Origin: Meandrina meandrites
Taxonomy: Eukaryota; Cnidaria; Anthozoa; Scleractinia; Meandrinidae
Length of the DNA: 64,000 nucleotides
Direction of reading: 5' to 3'
Assembly (NCBI GenBank): GCA_963693305.1
Contig: OY855904.1
Coordinates: forward strand, 34,706,417 to 34,770,416
Positions 10,641-22,530 of this stretch are shown in pieces (position 1 is the first letter of the stretch; the number at the start of each line of letters is the position of its first letter). The notes below the pieces were generated by a model. It worked only from the letters and a program-made list of their open reading frames with translations. It ran no database searches and had not been told where the DNA came from. Position numbers and translations under genes: made by a program.

Positions 10641-11957
10641 TAAAAACAATAGGATTATGTTCAGTTGATAAATTTACTGGGAAATGTTTGAATCCATACA
10701 ACACCTGGTCTCTAGTTAGTTTGAAATAATGATTATAACTGCTGAGGAAATGATGTGCAATTAAGTTATAGTTATTAGATAGTGTCATTACCAACAACAG
10801 TCATTTCCAGGACAACCATGACTTTCCTTCACTCCACATAAAGCTCCCGCAGTTTACTATCTTTCATTCCTTTGAATGCCATCACTCATAATGGCAAAGC
10901 ATATGGTTTAAAACCCTACCAAGTCCCATGCAAGCGCCATCAGTGCTAGTAGTGACTCAGTTGGACTGTTTCTGCTCAGACTGTGTTTCTTGTACTTGGT
11001 TCGCGCCTCAGCCTCACCTTCCCGAAGTAGCTCCAAATAATTATCTAGAACTGTTATAAGGATCCTCAGATCTTCTAACACGACATCAGATCAGTCCCTG
11101 AAGCCAAGGAGTCTAGCAAATTCCTTCCCATTTTGATAATCAGCCCTGCATTTCTCTAACTCGCCATCATCCAAGTCTGCATCTCCAGCCCACTTTCCTT
11201 GTACATTTTCTCTCAAACCTTTCCGGACATCACAAGCGATGGCTTTTATCCACCACCTTGCTAATGGGTTACTTTCTTTAGCATTCTTCAGAGCTTGCAC
11301 CTATATAAAAAAAGAATAGGTGTAAGCACAAAAATCGCCTTGGTGCTGGGGAGGAAGCATATAATTCATGTAACACTATTATGAGCTACCAGCCTGTTGT
11401 CTAAGAAGGCTCCATATCATCAAACCTGAGGTGCCCAGCACTGAAATTTTATTTAAAAAGTAGGTTTGTGTAGTCAACTGAAAACAAAAATTTGTCGCCC
11501 AGAGAACCCTGGCCCTGCGAGAGAACAGCCCTGAGATATTTTGATATTCAGACTTGTAAATGGATACTCCAGGCACTGCTAAGGCTGCCATTGAAACTTC
11601 ACATCATTAGGATCTTAAGAATTATAGTGTACATGTGCTCACATTGTAGTCTAATGTAGAAGAATGACCCCATATCAGAACATGAACCCTGCAACAATAA
11701 ATTAAGAAACGAACTGCATATACCTGGACAGAAGCATCTCTAGAAAATCCAGACAAAACTGATCCTCTTTTTAAGTTGTTGTATAAGCCGGCAATAATAA
11801 CAAGTGCCTAAAAACAAATGTACTAAAGACAGGAAAACACACCAGTTATTTTACAGTAATTAATGTAAATGTGAAACCTTACCTACATGTACTAAAAATT
11901 TTTTTTAAAATGAGACTTATTACATACACCATAAAAGTAAATATATACCCTAGTCAA

Positions 11958-11958
11958 C

Positions 11959-12001
<43 letters not shown>

Positions 12002-12009
12002 GTAATAAT
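11958..12009. repeat. (AAT)n microsatellite
   Basis: About 17 AAT units, in the intron between exons 2 and 3 of the minus-strand gene. Confidence 0.95.
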
Positions 12010-12127
12010 GCTGGAGAGGTAGAAAGAAGAGAAACAGCAAACAAGGGGTGTTTCTTGGTTTCCCTAGGCAACTTGTTGTTGCCCGGAGCAAATGATGAAA
12101 CCAGCTTCAATAGCTGTGCGAATCTTA

Positions 12128-12210
<83 letters not shown>

Positions 12211-12222
12211 TAATAATAATAT
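12128..12222. repeat. (AAT)n microsatellite
   Basis: About 30 AAT units with one AAC interruption, in the same intron as the shorter array at 11958. Poly-Asn and poly-Leu frames here are not genes. Confidence 0.95.
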
Positions 12223-13746
12223 TAAGAAAGTGGTACTGTTATTAGATTTCATATTAACAAATACTTACCTTTACTGGTTTATAGATACCAACTATTTTGA
12301 GACTGTCTTCCCTTTTGTTGGGTGACACCATGTCTTTTATCCATTTCTGTTGGGTCAACACCATGTTGTAATAGCTCGCAAACTTCACTGCTACTCAAAT
12401 TAGACCACAGTGTGCTGATATCATTTGATACAGGTGCATAACCAACAGCTTCCATATTTTTGTTAAGAATGGGAGGGATACAATCATCCTCATCATACTG
12501 CCACATAGGGCCCCGATTCAAGGCAATCCACTTGTGACCAAAATGTGCCATCATAGTTTCTTGGCAGACTTGATAATAGTCTTCCATTTCCAGTTTTACA
12601 CCTGACTCCGCATGGAAGAACCGTAATGGGCATTTGATCAAGTTTAAGCTTATGCTCAGATAAGATCTTTGATAAAATGTACAACAAATTCTCCTTCCCA
12701 TAACCAAAGAGGGTGATAACACTGGATATCAATGTCTCAGTAATGTCACCATGAATAAATGGAGAAAGTTCAATCCATATGTGCTCTAAATGAAGACCTT
12801 GAGAAGGTATGCAATTAGCTGCAACTGCATTCACTTGGTCATTGCTGTCTTAAACATTACCACTAATTTTGTTACAACATCTCTGATACTAACATTTCCT
12901 TCAAGTTGTGTTTGCACAGTTGGCGAATGACCAAAGATTGGTGACAGTGGCTGGTCCTGCCATTCAGAGCTCTTACATGTAGGTGTCTGTGGGGTGCTGG
13001 TTACAGGTAACTCGAAGTAATCCACCCCATAGGCATCTTCAGCATCACATAATGAGGGATGGGCTTTCTCTAAGTGTTTCGTCACTGCTGTACGGCATGA
13101 AGATCCTGCAAAAATTAATATGGAAAAAAATATATTTACACACTTTGTTGTTGGACAGATAAGTTGGTTATTCAAGTGCTGACAGCAAACCATTTATACA
13201 AAGTGCCTATGAAGTTGGAGTTTTGAAGCTATTTCATATACAGTGAAATGCAGCAACATCTTTGGGCTCATCTAGGCTTCACTGTTCACTACATGTCATT
13301 GTCCAGTAATCTACTTGGGAGCAGTTGTGGATGCTTTTGCAAAGTGCAGCTGAAGACTACCATATTTCACATTCCCCCAAAAGAAATAACTTTGAAAGTA
13401 AATATATGGCTCTAACCTGTTTGTTTTGGCAAATTAGTTGATTCAGCGATAGCATTTGGACAGCACTCCCAAAACTTTTCATCTTTGGTATTGGGGCACA
13501 CATTTGTTGCAGCGCCATCACATTATAACCCAATGTACTGTATGAGGGCCTTCATGCATCTCCTCTAAACACCAGACGTTTGGCTTTTCCTCTTCCTTTG
13601 AACTTGAAACTGGTTTTCCTCTCCCAAACAGTGTCTTCCTAATGTTCTGTTCTGGACCTTGTGTTATCTTTGGCATTTTATTTCCTGGCTTTCCAGGGGT
13701 ATCCCAAGAGCCAGGTCTATGCCCAATTTTTCTATTCATGACAACT

Positions 13747-14400
13747 GATCGGGAAAAATAAAATTCAACTTGAAATGAACAGACTTCAAAATTTAACAAT
13801 AAAGTTTTAACATAAAAGAAAATATTAAATTCTCAATTTTAAGCAAAAAAGCATGCAGGCAGAGGAAATCAAAAAGCAAAAAGCCATTTAAACTATTTTA
13901 AAATATTCATTTATGAAGCCCTTGTTTGGATAAAGCAGTGATTTTCAACGTCTAATTCTGTCATAAATAATGGCCATTTCATTACATAGTTTGCTGAAAT
14001 TGACTTAAAAAGACTTAAATTTTTGAAATCCAAATATTTGGAAGAGAAAGATGCACGGGGGACAACTGGTTTTGCTTACCCCCGAAATCACGGCCTGACA
14101 CGCTCAAGATCCTTCCCAACTTTCAAACTAAAACTACGATTACACACTAATGCTGCACACTACTACGTATACAATAAGGCTACGTTACTTGTACAGTGCT
14201 ACATGATACAAGGAAGGCCAGAAATAAGCGAAAAACAAAAGAAAATAGAAAGAAATAAAAGCGAAAAAATAAAACAAGACAAAAAACAAACAAACAAAAA
14301 GAGGCTCAAATACTTATTTGTGATTTGGATTTATGCTTTTCAATTTCAAGGTGACTTTTAAGTATAGCGAAAAAAGCTTCCCAGATATATTCTTCTTCCT
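13747..14400. other. Gene-free stretch upstream of the nine-exon gene
   Basis: It contains an acceptor-like TTCCCGATCAG just before exon 1 on the minus strand, so a 5' untranslated exon may lie here. A lysine-rich plus-strand frame over an A-rich run (about 14220-14310) is not convincing as a gene. Confidence 0.4.
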
Positions 14401-14868
14401 TCATGACGCGTTATAGATATAATATTTAGCAATGATTAAACAGAGGTTTAAACCAAGGCGATGAGGAAGGTCTTGAGTGAACCCGTAGATTATATCCTGT
14501 TCTGATAAGGTGATAAAGTCTGAGTGCTTTCTATTCCACCACAGAGCAAACTGAGTCCAAAAAGTTTGTACAAAAGAGCATGTTACAAAAAGGTGTTTCA
14601 AGGTTTGTTTCTCGTTTATACAAAGATGGCATTGCTCCTGTTGAACAAGTGAATCCCTAAAAAGAGTGGCATTAGTGGGCAAAATGTGATGGATAATCTT
14701 AAACTGTAAAATAGTGAGTCTAATGTCTTTAGTAACTTCAAAGGGAATACTGTAAGTAAGTTGTATTGTTTCTTCATCGAAATTAGCCTGTTTCATCCTC
14801 TTTTCAGCCGTAGGTTTTTCAAATTTCATTTTAACGAACATCTGGCTCGCAGCTTTGGTCCTTCCCAT
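14401..14868 (-). pseudogene. LINE reverse transcriptase C-terminal zinc-binding fragment
   Basis: About 155 residues are open from the first Met, ending NLCLIIAKYYIYNAS. The core reads LQFKIIHHILPTNATL, then CHLC, ETLKH-like TLKHLF, a Cys, and FWTQFALWW. This is the zf-RVT pattern found at the C-terminus of several non-LTR retrotransposon polymerases (family knowledge). The polymerase domain is absent upstream, so this is a 3' fragment of a separate LINE from the one at 22640-32004. It shows no frame break within itself. Confidence 0.75.
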
Positions 14869-15127
14869 CTTGAATACGTCACAAAATAATGCTTTGCGAT
14901 CGTAGTGTCCACACGACCTGGCCTTAACCTGTTAATAATACATAACCTTTATCCTTAAAATTGATCATGAAGCATTAAAAGAAAAATGTATGCAAAATTA
15001 CTGATGGACAATATATGCACTAGTCAGCAGATTATCAAAAGTTTAACAGGATCTGATGGAGGGATTTAATTTGGGCTGTTGGTGAGAATTCAGAAAATTC
15101 TAATTTTCCAAGCTAAAAATGAACATC

Positions 15128-15213
15128 TGTGGTGGTGCGGTGGCTTGATGGTCAATGTGGTAGACTGGATTAAGTGTCAGCCCAGGCCACAGTAAGGCAC
15201 TTTACTCTCATAG
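15128..15213 (+). repeat. Truncated tRNA-derived SINE
   Basis: The head GGTGCGGTGGCTTGATGG and the downstream phrase CACTTTACTCTCATAG both occur, reverse-complemented, in the fuller SINE at 19650-19957. The stretch between them, including the B box, is partly lost. It runs into a (TAA)n tract. Confidence 0.6.
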
Positions 15214-15215
15214 TA

Positions 15216-15216
<1 letters not shown>

Positions 15217-15253
<37 letters not shown>
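15217..15253. repeat. (AAT)n microsatellite
   Basis: About 12 AAT units join the truncated SINE to the next repeat. Confidence 0.95.
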
Positions 15254-15255
<2 letters not shown>

Positions 15256-15620
15256 TATTTATATAGCGCCAATATCCTAAAAGTTCAAAAGCGCTTTACA
15301 GTTAGAACTATTAAAAACACTTGAAAAATATTAAAAATTGTAAAATAGTTATACAAATGCCTTAAGACTAATAAAATAAAAATAAAAAAATGTCGCTAAA
15401 AAGTTATAAAAATGCTTTTTTAAAAAGGAACGTTTTTAGTTTATGTTTAAAAAGGGACACTGAGGAGCTGTTCTTGATGTCAGACGCAAGAGTGTTCCAG
15501 AGTGTAGGAGTTATTTATTTCCAGCTGACAAAAACCTGCTGGATTACAGTCTTGGTCTCTAAGCTTAGGTTGTTAAGAGGCTGTTTAACAATGTTTGCTT
15601 AGTCTTAGTCTTTTAAAGGA
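15254..15620 (+). repeat. Dispersed repeat beginning TTTATATAGCGCC
   Basis: It starts ATTTATATAGCGCCAATAT and AAAAGCGCTTTACA, then contains AACGTTTTTAGTTTATG and TGTTCCAGAGTGTAGG. I recognise this order from abundant cnidarian repeats (memory). The small frame inside is not a gene. Confidence 0.55.
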
Positions 15621-15639
15621 AGAATGACTCGAGCCATGC

Positions 15640-16680
15640 TAGTTTTCTCCTGTAGCAAGGGAGTGTGCTGCTGGTCAGATAATCAATGAAGCCCTTGACA
15701 GCTGAGTTGAATAAGTGCTGAGGGTATTTAAGTTTTGAGAACACATCCTTTAACCGATCACATTCCTGTGAAAAATAGGACCAATCAGACGACAGCCACT
15801 AAGCTCCATACAACATGGTGGTAATTAGGCAGCACTTGTATCGACTATCGACATGGTTTTGGTAATGAACGAGGAGTCCGTGTTTGTTGGCTTGGTGTAA
15901 ACTCTGGTCTCAATTCTTGGCGCTACGTTTATTAGCTCGATCAACACCAACAAAAGGTATAAAGGAATTATTCTCAACATCCATTGTAAATTTTACAGAG
16001 GAGTGGCAGTTATGGAGGGTGTCCAAAAAACTGTCAGCTGAAGCCTTGTTTGGCATAACGTACATATCAACGGTAGAAATAGGACACCTTGCCATCCTGA
16101 TTGTGTTTTTCTTTGATGGAGCACGTGAATATGTTTGCTACTAGGGGTGCAACAGGGGATCCCATTGCAGCCTTATCCGTCTGTTCATAAAGATTCCCAT
16201 CAAACTGAAAGAGTTGCCTTTTGGTTGCTGCTCTCAGTAAGACGACTAGCTGAGATCTGGAGAGGTTCAGTTCATGGGTCTTATTGAACCAATGATCAGT
16301 GAATGCCTTGTCAGCCAATATTGAGATGGTTTCCTCCAAAGGCACATAAGTAAACAGCAAAGTTATGTCGTATGACACCAGGATATCACCATTGTTGATC
16401 ACCAGGTCTTGTATTTCATTAAGGAACTGATAGGTTTCAGTTACATTGTACTGATTGATCTGATCATCCAGCCATTTGCCCAAAGCATAATTCTAGGTGT
16501 GTGTGGCCAAGAGGATTGGGCACATAGCAAGGTTTTCTTTGTGCATCTTTGGTAATCATTATGAGACATCCTTGAGCAACATACTGTACGCTTCATATTG
16601 TTTATTGCCATCTTGTATGGAATTGAATAGCTGTCTTGTTTTAAAGTACATGTCATCTGAAGCGGTCAATATGTTCATCT
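15640..16680 (-). mobile_element. Degenerate Penelope-like element, reverse transcriptase part
   Basis: Read on the minus strand, the pieces are 16483-16067 (VSYDITLLFTYVPLEETI, MGSPVAPLVANIFTCSIKE), 16095-15910 (MPNKASADSFLDTL, CHSSVKFTMDVENN) and on to about 15640 (LVHYQNHVDSRYKCCL, SQECDRLKDVFSKLKYP). These correspond to the PLE fingers/palm with the SFD-LFTNVP motif, the GxPMGSP motif and the thumb. Frame changes near 16090 and 16490 and a stop near 15805 break it. The expected YVDD box reads VDMYVMPNK, so the catalytic Asp pair is not evident. No GIY-YIG part follows. Confidence 0.85.
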
Positions 16681-16799
16681 ATGACATAACAATTAGAAGT
16701 GTTGATCTAATTACATGTCAGCGAATGCCATTAAAAGCTACTGGCTTACAGAAGCAAGCAACTAAAATAAAAACAATTTAATCAGGAAATATAGGTAAA

Positions 16800-19320
16800 G
16801 TGAATAATGTAGCAAATATAAGTAAAAGAAATAAGTGTTCAATCCTAATACCCAGGTAAAAAGAGAAGCTACGGTATAAACTGTATAGCTTAGTTTTCCA
16901 TGAAAAGCTCAACTTATCATCGGAAAGTTTTAATATCCTTTTGTCTTGTATTGTAATTTATTTAAATTTCCTTAGTTGTATAAATGAAATCCACCACTTC
17001 CTTTTTCCTTGGATTCTATTTTTTATGTTTGTTAATTTTACTTTAACTGTATTCCTAGAAATATGAACATTTCAATAACTTTCTTTGTGTCAAACAATCA
17101 AGCAGTTTTTTGATGGAGGGAAGCACCTTCATTGGTTTACTAAAGGACAGCTGAAAATGATCAGCCAAGTTGGTAATGTGTGTATTGTGGTTTTTGAGAA
17201 GGAAAACTTGACTGCTCTAACTTGCTGATGTTTATTGTGGTCATTAACTGTAGGTGAAGCTTTATCTTTCCAGCAGTGTGGCTACCTGGCTGACAGACAG
17301 TGTGTTCTTAACTTGAAAGAATTGATAAGAAAACAAACTTTAACATTATTGACATGTCACGGAATGCCATAAAATTATTCTGTGAGATTTTCAAGAGATT
17401 GTGCTTATGGGCACCTATTTGTAGAAAAAGATCATGGCAGCACAACATTTGCTGGTATAGTTAGAAAAGTATTGGTTGTTTTGCATATGAAATCAACATC
17501 GGGTTGTAGTCTGGGTGACAATTAATGATTTGTCTTGCCCTTAAAAAGTAATACATACTTGTGATCAAAGACAGGCAATAAAAGGAACTACAGCATAACA
17601 AGCAGACAAAAACTGATACTATAAACGATTTGCACTATTATTAGGGAACTTAGGAAAGTCAACTGAGATAAAAATGAGCCAACATTCCAGACATGTTGTT
17701 TACTGCTGAGACTTTCCTTTGCTGAATACAATTACAGTGCATATGCTTCATGTAACAAGATGACAGCAACAGCTCCAACTGGGGTTTCAAAATACTGATC
17801 CCAGAATGATATTTTTGTTATATCCCAGTCTTGTCTTAGGATATATTGAAAGGGGAATTATAATTGCCATTGTCCAAGTTGGTAGAGGCTATATTTCTGG
17901 TTTGTTTGTGGGCAACTACTCCGATCTCAGTAGACAAGTGATAAAGACCTCCTACAAAAAAGTTGTTTACAGTAGGACAAGAAATTGGCTCAAAATCCCC
18001 CACACATGATAGCATCTGATTGGAATTTATTGAATTTCTGAAGAGGATGCCTTATTAAAGATATTAAAGATTTGCAATGTTTTAGCTTTCATTTTGTTGG
18101 TTTTTTCCTTCAACAACAAAAAACAAAATTCCTTAATTTGTTATGCTGGCTAATGACTGATACAGTCACAATAGAAAGGGAAGTCACCAGAACATCCCAT
18201 GGTCTGACCAGGACCTCATGCATGTTCACAGTCTGTCGCCTTAGCAGTGGCAGCCATGGGCAGCTATTTTGGCCTTGTTAGGCTCCATCAGCATGGCATA
18301 GCTGTCAGGCATGAGGAAGACCCAAATGTCCTGTACACCTGCCCTTTACTGCCTTTACTTTTCTCTCTCTGTCTATCCATGTAGCAAACTCCTTGTATCT
18401 TTGTAATAGCTCTAGGCATTTAAACAATGCTAACCTTTATAGGTCCAAATAGGAGGATCACTTATAGCTATCATGGAGACTTGAAATGAGTAAATATTGT
18501 CAAGAATCCAACTTCAAGTAGGACTTGCTTAACCTTGACTAAACGTTTCGGCGTCAGTGGTAGAATTGTTTGAATATGAGCTAAATACAAAATCCTAATC
18601 CTCATTGGATGAGAGGGCTAAGTGTGGTGTCTTTGAGACACATACGAGTTAAAAACTATAGTGATACATAAAGCAAGAATTTGAAAAAATGTAAATAAAT
18701 AAATATACATAAAAGTTAAAATATTATATTAATAGTAATTTGGTATCGTATTCGTCAAAAACAAATGTGACAAACAAAAGCAATCATTAAGTCTTTGAGA
18801 TGGCTTGTGACTCAGTAGAGAAAATGTCAGGCAATCATTGCAACATAGTAATGCTTAAAGTGAAATGCTCTTTGTGGAAGCGTCAGTGGTTTACAGCAAG
18901 ATCTCCTTGATTGTTCCTTGTCACTGTGCATGGAACTTAACATGAGTCATTTTGTTTTGAAGTATACACTGTATGTAGTTCCAAGTGGTTAACAAATACA
19001 TATAAAATATAAGAATGCCATATAATAATTCTTATCAAAAAGATTTAGTTCATGGTCACTTATCGAGACAGCACAATTTGTTTGGTATAGTGAAAAAAAA
19101 GATTGCTTTCCCTGTGAAGTGAAGCATATTGGTTTGTACTCCAGGTGTTTAATATTTGTGACTCTATACAGTCAACAAAATATCGGAAACATAAGAAAGC
19201 AGACATGAAACCTACACCGTAAACAATATTAAAGAAGGCAACTGGTAAACATCAGTGTCTTTAATGTAGTTTGCTAGTCTCTTAGTCTATGTAGTTAAAC
19301 CATCATTCAGCCATTCTAAC
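16800..19320. other. Gene-free stretch holding one half of a diverged duplication
   Basis: No gene is supported. Bases 17340-17800 resemble 19005-19520: both carry GAATGCCATA, TCATGG with AGCACAA, a GGTATAGT block, and ATACAATT then GCATATGCTT and AAGATGACA in the same order. This is an old duplication about 1.67 kb apart. Confidence 0.5.
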
Positions 19321-19534
19321 ACATCTGGTCAAAACTGTATGCTATTGACTGCCCCAAGCTTGTGACAGTTTCTGCTACTAGTTCATTTTCTAAATGCTGT
19401 CTAAAATATTTGAAATCACAAAAGGCTTTTCTCTCCTTAATACAATTGCAATGCATATGCTTGGTGCAAAAAGATGACACCAACAGCCGGCTCCAACTCA
19501 TCATCAAGGGAGATCACAGAGAATCCTGCCATCT

Positions 19535-19603
19535 ATCTTATCCTATTTTATTCTATCCTATCGGATCCTATCATATACTATCATATCGTATCCTATGGTA
19601 TCC
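19535..19603. repeat. Degenerate TCCTATC/TATCATA microsatellite
   Basis: Irregular 5-bp-based repeats of CCTAT, TCCTATC and ATCATA type. Confidence 0.8.
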
Positions 19604-19649
19604 TTAATGAACTTCCACAGGGGGAATGGATGTTTTCTGGAACCACACA

Positions 19650-19957
19650 TACAGTTAGGGTAAAGGTAAAGTCTGCATACAAGCCTAGTGGGCCATCAGG
19701 CCGGAGCTTATCCTGGTTTCCGTAGCATGAAGCGACTAGGAGTATTTCTACTCCCCCCTGGATGGGATGTTAGTCCATCGCAGGGTTACCCCCAGCAGTA
19801 ACCCTGGTGTCCATTTATAGACCTGGGTAGAGAGAGGCACTATGAGAGTAAAGTATCTTGCCCAAGAACACAACGCAGTGCATGCCCCGGCCAGGGCTCG
19901 AACTCGGACCACCTGATCCAGAGTCCAGCGCAGTAACCATTAGGCCACCGCGCCTCC
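19650..19957 (-). mobile_element. tRNA-derived SINE
   Basis: On the minus strand the head reads GGAGGCGCGGTGGCCTAATG (A-box-like) and then GAGTTCGAGCCC (B-box-like) about 50 bases on, the Pol III promoter layout of tRNA-derived SINEs. The body continues CAAGATACTTTACTCTC, GGGGGTAACCCTGCGATG, and TCCAGGGGGGAGTAGAAATA, ending in an A/G-rich GTAAAG-type tail near 19660. A truncated relative lies at 15128-15213. Confidence 0.75.
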
Positions 19958-20396
19958 CACACACATACAGTTAGCAGCAATATAATTCTTTAGGCAAGAG
20001 AGAAGAGCATTAAGCGGAGACCGGGTCAAGCAAGCAGGACTGAGAAGCAAGCCAATCAGAGATGATACAGAAATTTGTGCAAACCTGCAAGCTGGCATCA
20101 AAACAAGCTTTTGGGAGCCATTGTTGCACTGCTGACTGCCATTATCCCTAAAACTACTTTTCACAACACTACTACTGAATCACTAGACTGATGGACAAAA
20201 TTACAATTTGGTCACATGCATGATATGAATGCTCTTGTGTGTGCATACACATGTAATGTTGCAATTTTATGCCTACTACAAGTTGCTTCAACATTTCCAT
20301 GCAACATTTCAGAGATTTTTTTCAAGGATTTTTTGTGTTGTTTTATATATAAATTTCTTAAAATTAATGAAATAGCCTTATATATAAATCATTGTA

Positions 20397-20427
20397 ATTA
20401 TTATTATTATTATTACTATTATTATTC
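20397..20427. repeat. (ATT)n microsatellite
   Basis: About 10 ATT units with one ACT. Confidence 0.9.
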
Positions 20428-20657
20428 AGACCTTAAAATGACAGTCAAAACAACTCACTGTGTTCCTCTCTAGGGTGAATCAATAAAAATTATTCACAAA
20501 GAAGAATTTGTTTTCATTGTTTGCTTCAACACTCCATTCTTTAAGTAATCAATGCTTTTAAAACTGGTAACTTTGGACATTCAGAAGTTGAATATAAGCG
20601 TTTAGTATATACCACACAAGTGAATAGTGCTTTCCGTGCACGCTGATTGCATTTGGT

Positions 20658-20962
20658 CCCGGGGGGACTCCCATATGGAAGGGACGGGGATGCTTGTTGG
20701 AAATTTTGAATTTAACCCCTAAAAGAGACCAATCTGGGCGTGGCCGAAGCTAATGCAGACCCCTAAAAGAGTAAATATAACGAATCAAAATTCGTTCTTT
20801 TCAGTTATTTCTTCGTGTGCAACTCTAAACGAGACCTTGACGCCTAAAAATAATGACATTTTGCCAAGAACACCCTAAGCAAGACCAAAATCTGAAATTT
20901 ACACCTCTACGCAAGATGACGTGCATCCCCGTCCCTTCCAAATGGGAGTCCCCCACCCCCAG
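20658..20962. mobile_element. G-rich-end inverted-repeat element with 9-bp target duplication
   Basis: GCATTTGGT at 20649-20657 and 20963-20971 flanks ends CCCGGGGGGACTCCCATA and, inward from the right, CTGGGGGTGGGGGACTCCC. Further inside, GGAAGGGACGGGGATG pairs with CATCCCCGTCCCTTCC. Nine-base duplications suggest Mutator-like mobilisation. Relatives lie at 50058-50537 and 60943-61583. The overlapping open frames on both strands are element sequence. Confidence 0.85.
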
Positions 20963-21111
20963 GCATTTGGTTAACTCGGAGGCGATTAGCAAAGTACTTG
21001 TCTCCTCTGAGCAGCCAAAGAGAACCGAAATGGCTTGGCGTGTCGCTTTGGGTACCAAAAATAATGTTTTGGTCTGCTAATTATCCAGCTTGTGTGGTAT
21101 ATGCTAAAACA

Positions 21112-21320
21112 ATTATTCACCTCAGTGATGAAGCAGTGGATGTTTACCTCACCGCTTCATAGCCTGCGTGCAGACGTCTCCATTTCCTTTGCTTCTCGCG
21201 GAAAGGGAAGGAAAGGAAATGGAGACGTGAAGCAAAGGAAATGGAGACGTCTGCACGCAGGCTAACCGCTTCACAGCTTGGTAAATATCCAACACTATCC
21301 ACCCCACTTCGGTGAATAAT
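21112..21320. mobile_element. Fold-back element interrupted by a smaller one
   Basis: The outer arms start ATTATTCACCTCAGTG on the left and, inward from the right, ATTATTCACCGAAGTGG. They share GTGGAT and TTTACC at matching spacing. The element at 21160-21264 sits near its centre. Confidence 0.65.
21160..21264. mobile_element. 105-bp palindromic element, 9-bp target duplication, nested
   Basis: ACCGCTTCA at 21151-21159 and 21265-21273 flanks perfect 36-bp arms that begin TAGCCTGCGTGCAGACGTC. The spacer contains another copy of the inner arm motif GGAAATGGAGACGT. The nine-base duplication again fits a Mutator-like mechanism. The arms are perfectly matched, so the insertion is recent or under gene conversion. 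Confidence 0.85.
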
Positions 21321-21949
21321 GGTTAAATGTTTAATTATTGGTTTATCTTGTAATGTCTGGTTTTCACATCAACAGAATCAGGCCCAAATTTTGGATGAAA
21401 CTAGTCAAAAAAGTTAAAGAAAGGAGGGCAAGAAAGAGAGGCAAGCCAACTTGGTGGTCTGAAAAGGCTAAAAAATTAATACTTTCAATGAAGAGAAAGT
21501 GTAAGAAAGAAGTTTGTTGACGATACTTTCTTGGTCTTCAACACTTTTTTTTCACTCGTCCGTTTGGAGTTTCATTCTCTAAATTTTCGAAATCAAAATT
21601 TAGCAAAAAATTTAGGAACTCTGACTACATTGTTGCAGTCTCAATGAACATCGTGCAGTTGGCACGAGCGCTCAAGTTTATTTTTTTTTAAGTTGGTAAA
21701 CTTAAATTGCGAGGTTTTGTTTTATTTGTAAAAGCTCTTTTCAATTCATCGTACGGTGACACTTCTTTACTTGAAAGTGGCCATGATATCCTGGCATATC
21801 AGGTCAGTGACTTGAAATCGTAGGATATCAGGACAGTAGATCGCGCTTCTGATTGGCTACGTGGGAATTTGGGTACAGTAATGGATATTATCGCTATATT
21901 ATCAATTTAGAATCTACCAGAGTCTACTTATATGTCCCCTTGCTATTTC

Positions 21950-22530
21950 CTGAGTGTGATGATATTGGATATTAAAATTATCGTGACATTTTCCCTTTAG
22001 AACCTACTAGAGTCTACATATATATGTAAACAATAGCCGCCATTTGGCGCGAAAATATGCACGGATATTTGTCCGCGGACATTATCTGTTCCGAGAAGCG
22101 AACAGTTTTCCGAGAGCGAAGCTCAAGGAAAACTGTGAGCTTCGAGGAACAGATAATGTCCAAGGACAAATATCTGTGCATATTTTTGATGCCAAATGGA
22201 GGCTATTGTGTTTATTATCCTTCAGATATTTTTACACAAGGTTGCATTTTGGGAGACCTTTTCTCAAAGCCTTCAAACGTCAAAGTAATTCTGCCGGGGC
22301 TCAAAATATTGTCAGTCTATTCAAAGTGTTTACTTCTATTCATTCTAAGAATTTACTCGGGATGAAAACTAAACATGCAAACCTAAATCGCGAAGTTCGA
22401 AAACTGGGGAATAGCATCTGATATTCCCCAGTTTTGGTTGCATCACGTGACATGTCTAGACCAATTGCGTGCACGGAATATATTTGATGGATTATAAACA
22501 TATATATTGCCTGATCGAAGTTTAGCTACA
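21950..22530 (+). repeat. Hairpin-rich repeat, copy A
   Basis: The core hairpin 22049-22190 pairs ATATGCACGGATATTTGTCC with GGACAAATATCTGTGCATAT and, further in, GGACATTATCTGTTCC with GGAACAGATAATGTCC. A second hairpin, CTGGGGAATA...TATTCCCCAG, is at 22405-22433. Copy B at 32110-32865 has the same two hairpins in opposite orientation. No coding capacity. Confidence 0.75.

Larger units (their letters stand above)
7460..13739 (-). pseudogene. Nine-exon gene for an unrecognised ~1000-residue protein, broken
   Basis: Exons on the minus strand: 13739-13417, 13105-12269, 11807-11724, 11300-10920, 10519-10273, 10016-9864, 9552-9292, 9039-8701, 7867-7460. All have AG/GT borders and most junction phases agree. 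Visible features: a Cys-rich N-terminal part (CDGAATNVCP, KFWECC, SSCRTAVTKHLEKAH) resembling a zinc-binding module; a middle block with NPLARWWIKAIACDV; a C-terminal block with ASSTNDVEG, then KEFYDEFPKIMN. Breaks: frame changes near 13512, 12833, 12620, 12340, 8750 and 7700, another early in exon 9, and an in-frame TGA at 11091-11093. I recall similar multi-copy proteins from corals but know no function. The final Asn-Asp-Val-Glu resembles the tail of some DDE transposases (speculation). It is either a decayed copy or a gene in an indel-prone assembly. Confidence 0.7.

Noticed and set aside
10208..10797. Tyr-rich and Ile-rich frames on both strands
   Set aside because: Products of the TAA/TGA microsatellite; the real exon is only 10273-10519.
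12064..12325. Poly-Leu and poly-Asn open frames
   Set aside because: They are translations of the (AAT)n microsatellite; no flanking coding signal.
21338..21520. Lys/Arg-rich 60-residue frame
   Set aside because: No splice sites, family motif or partner; composition follows an A-rich strand.
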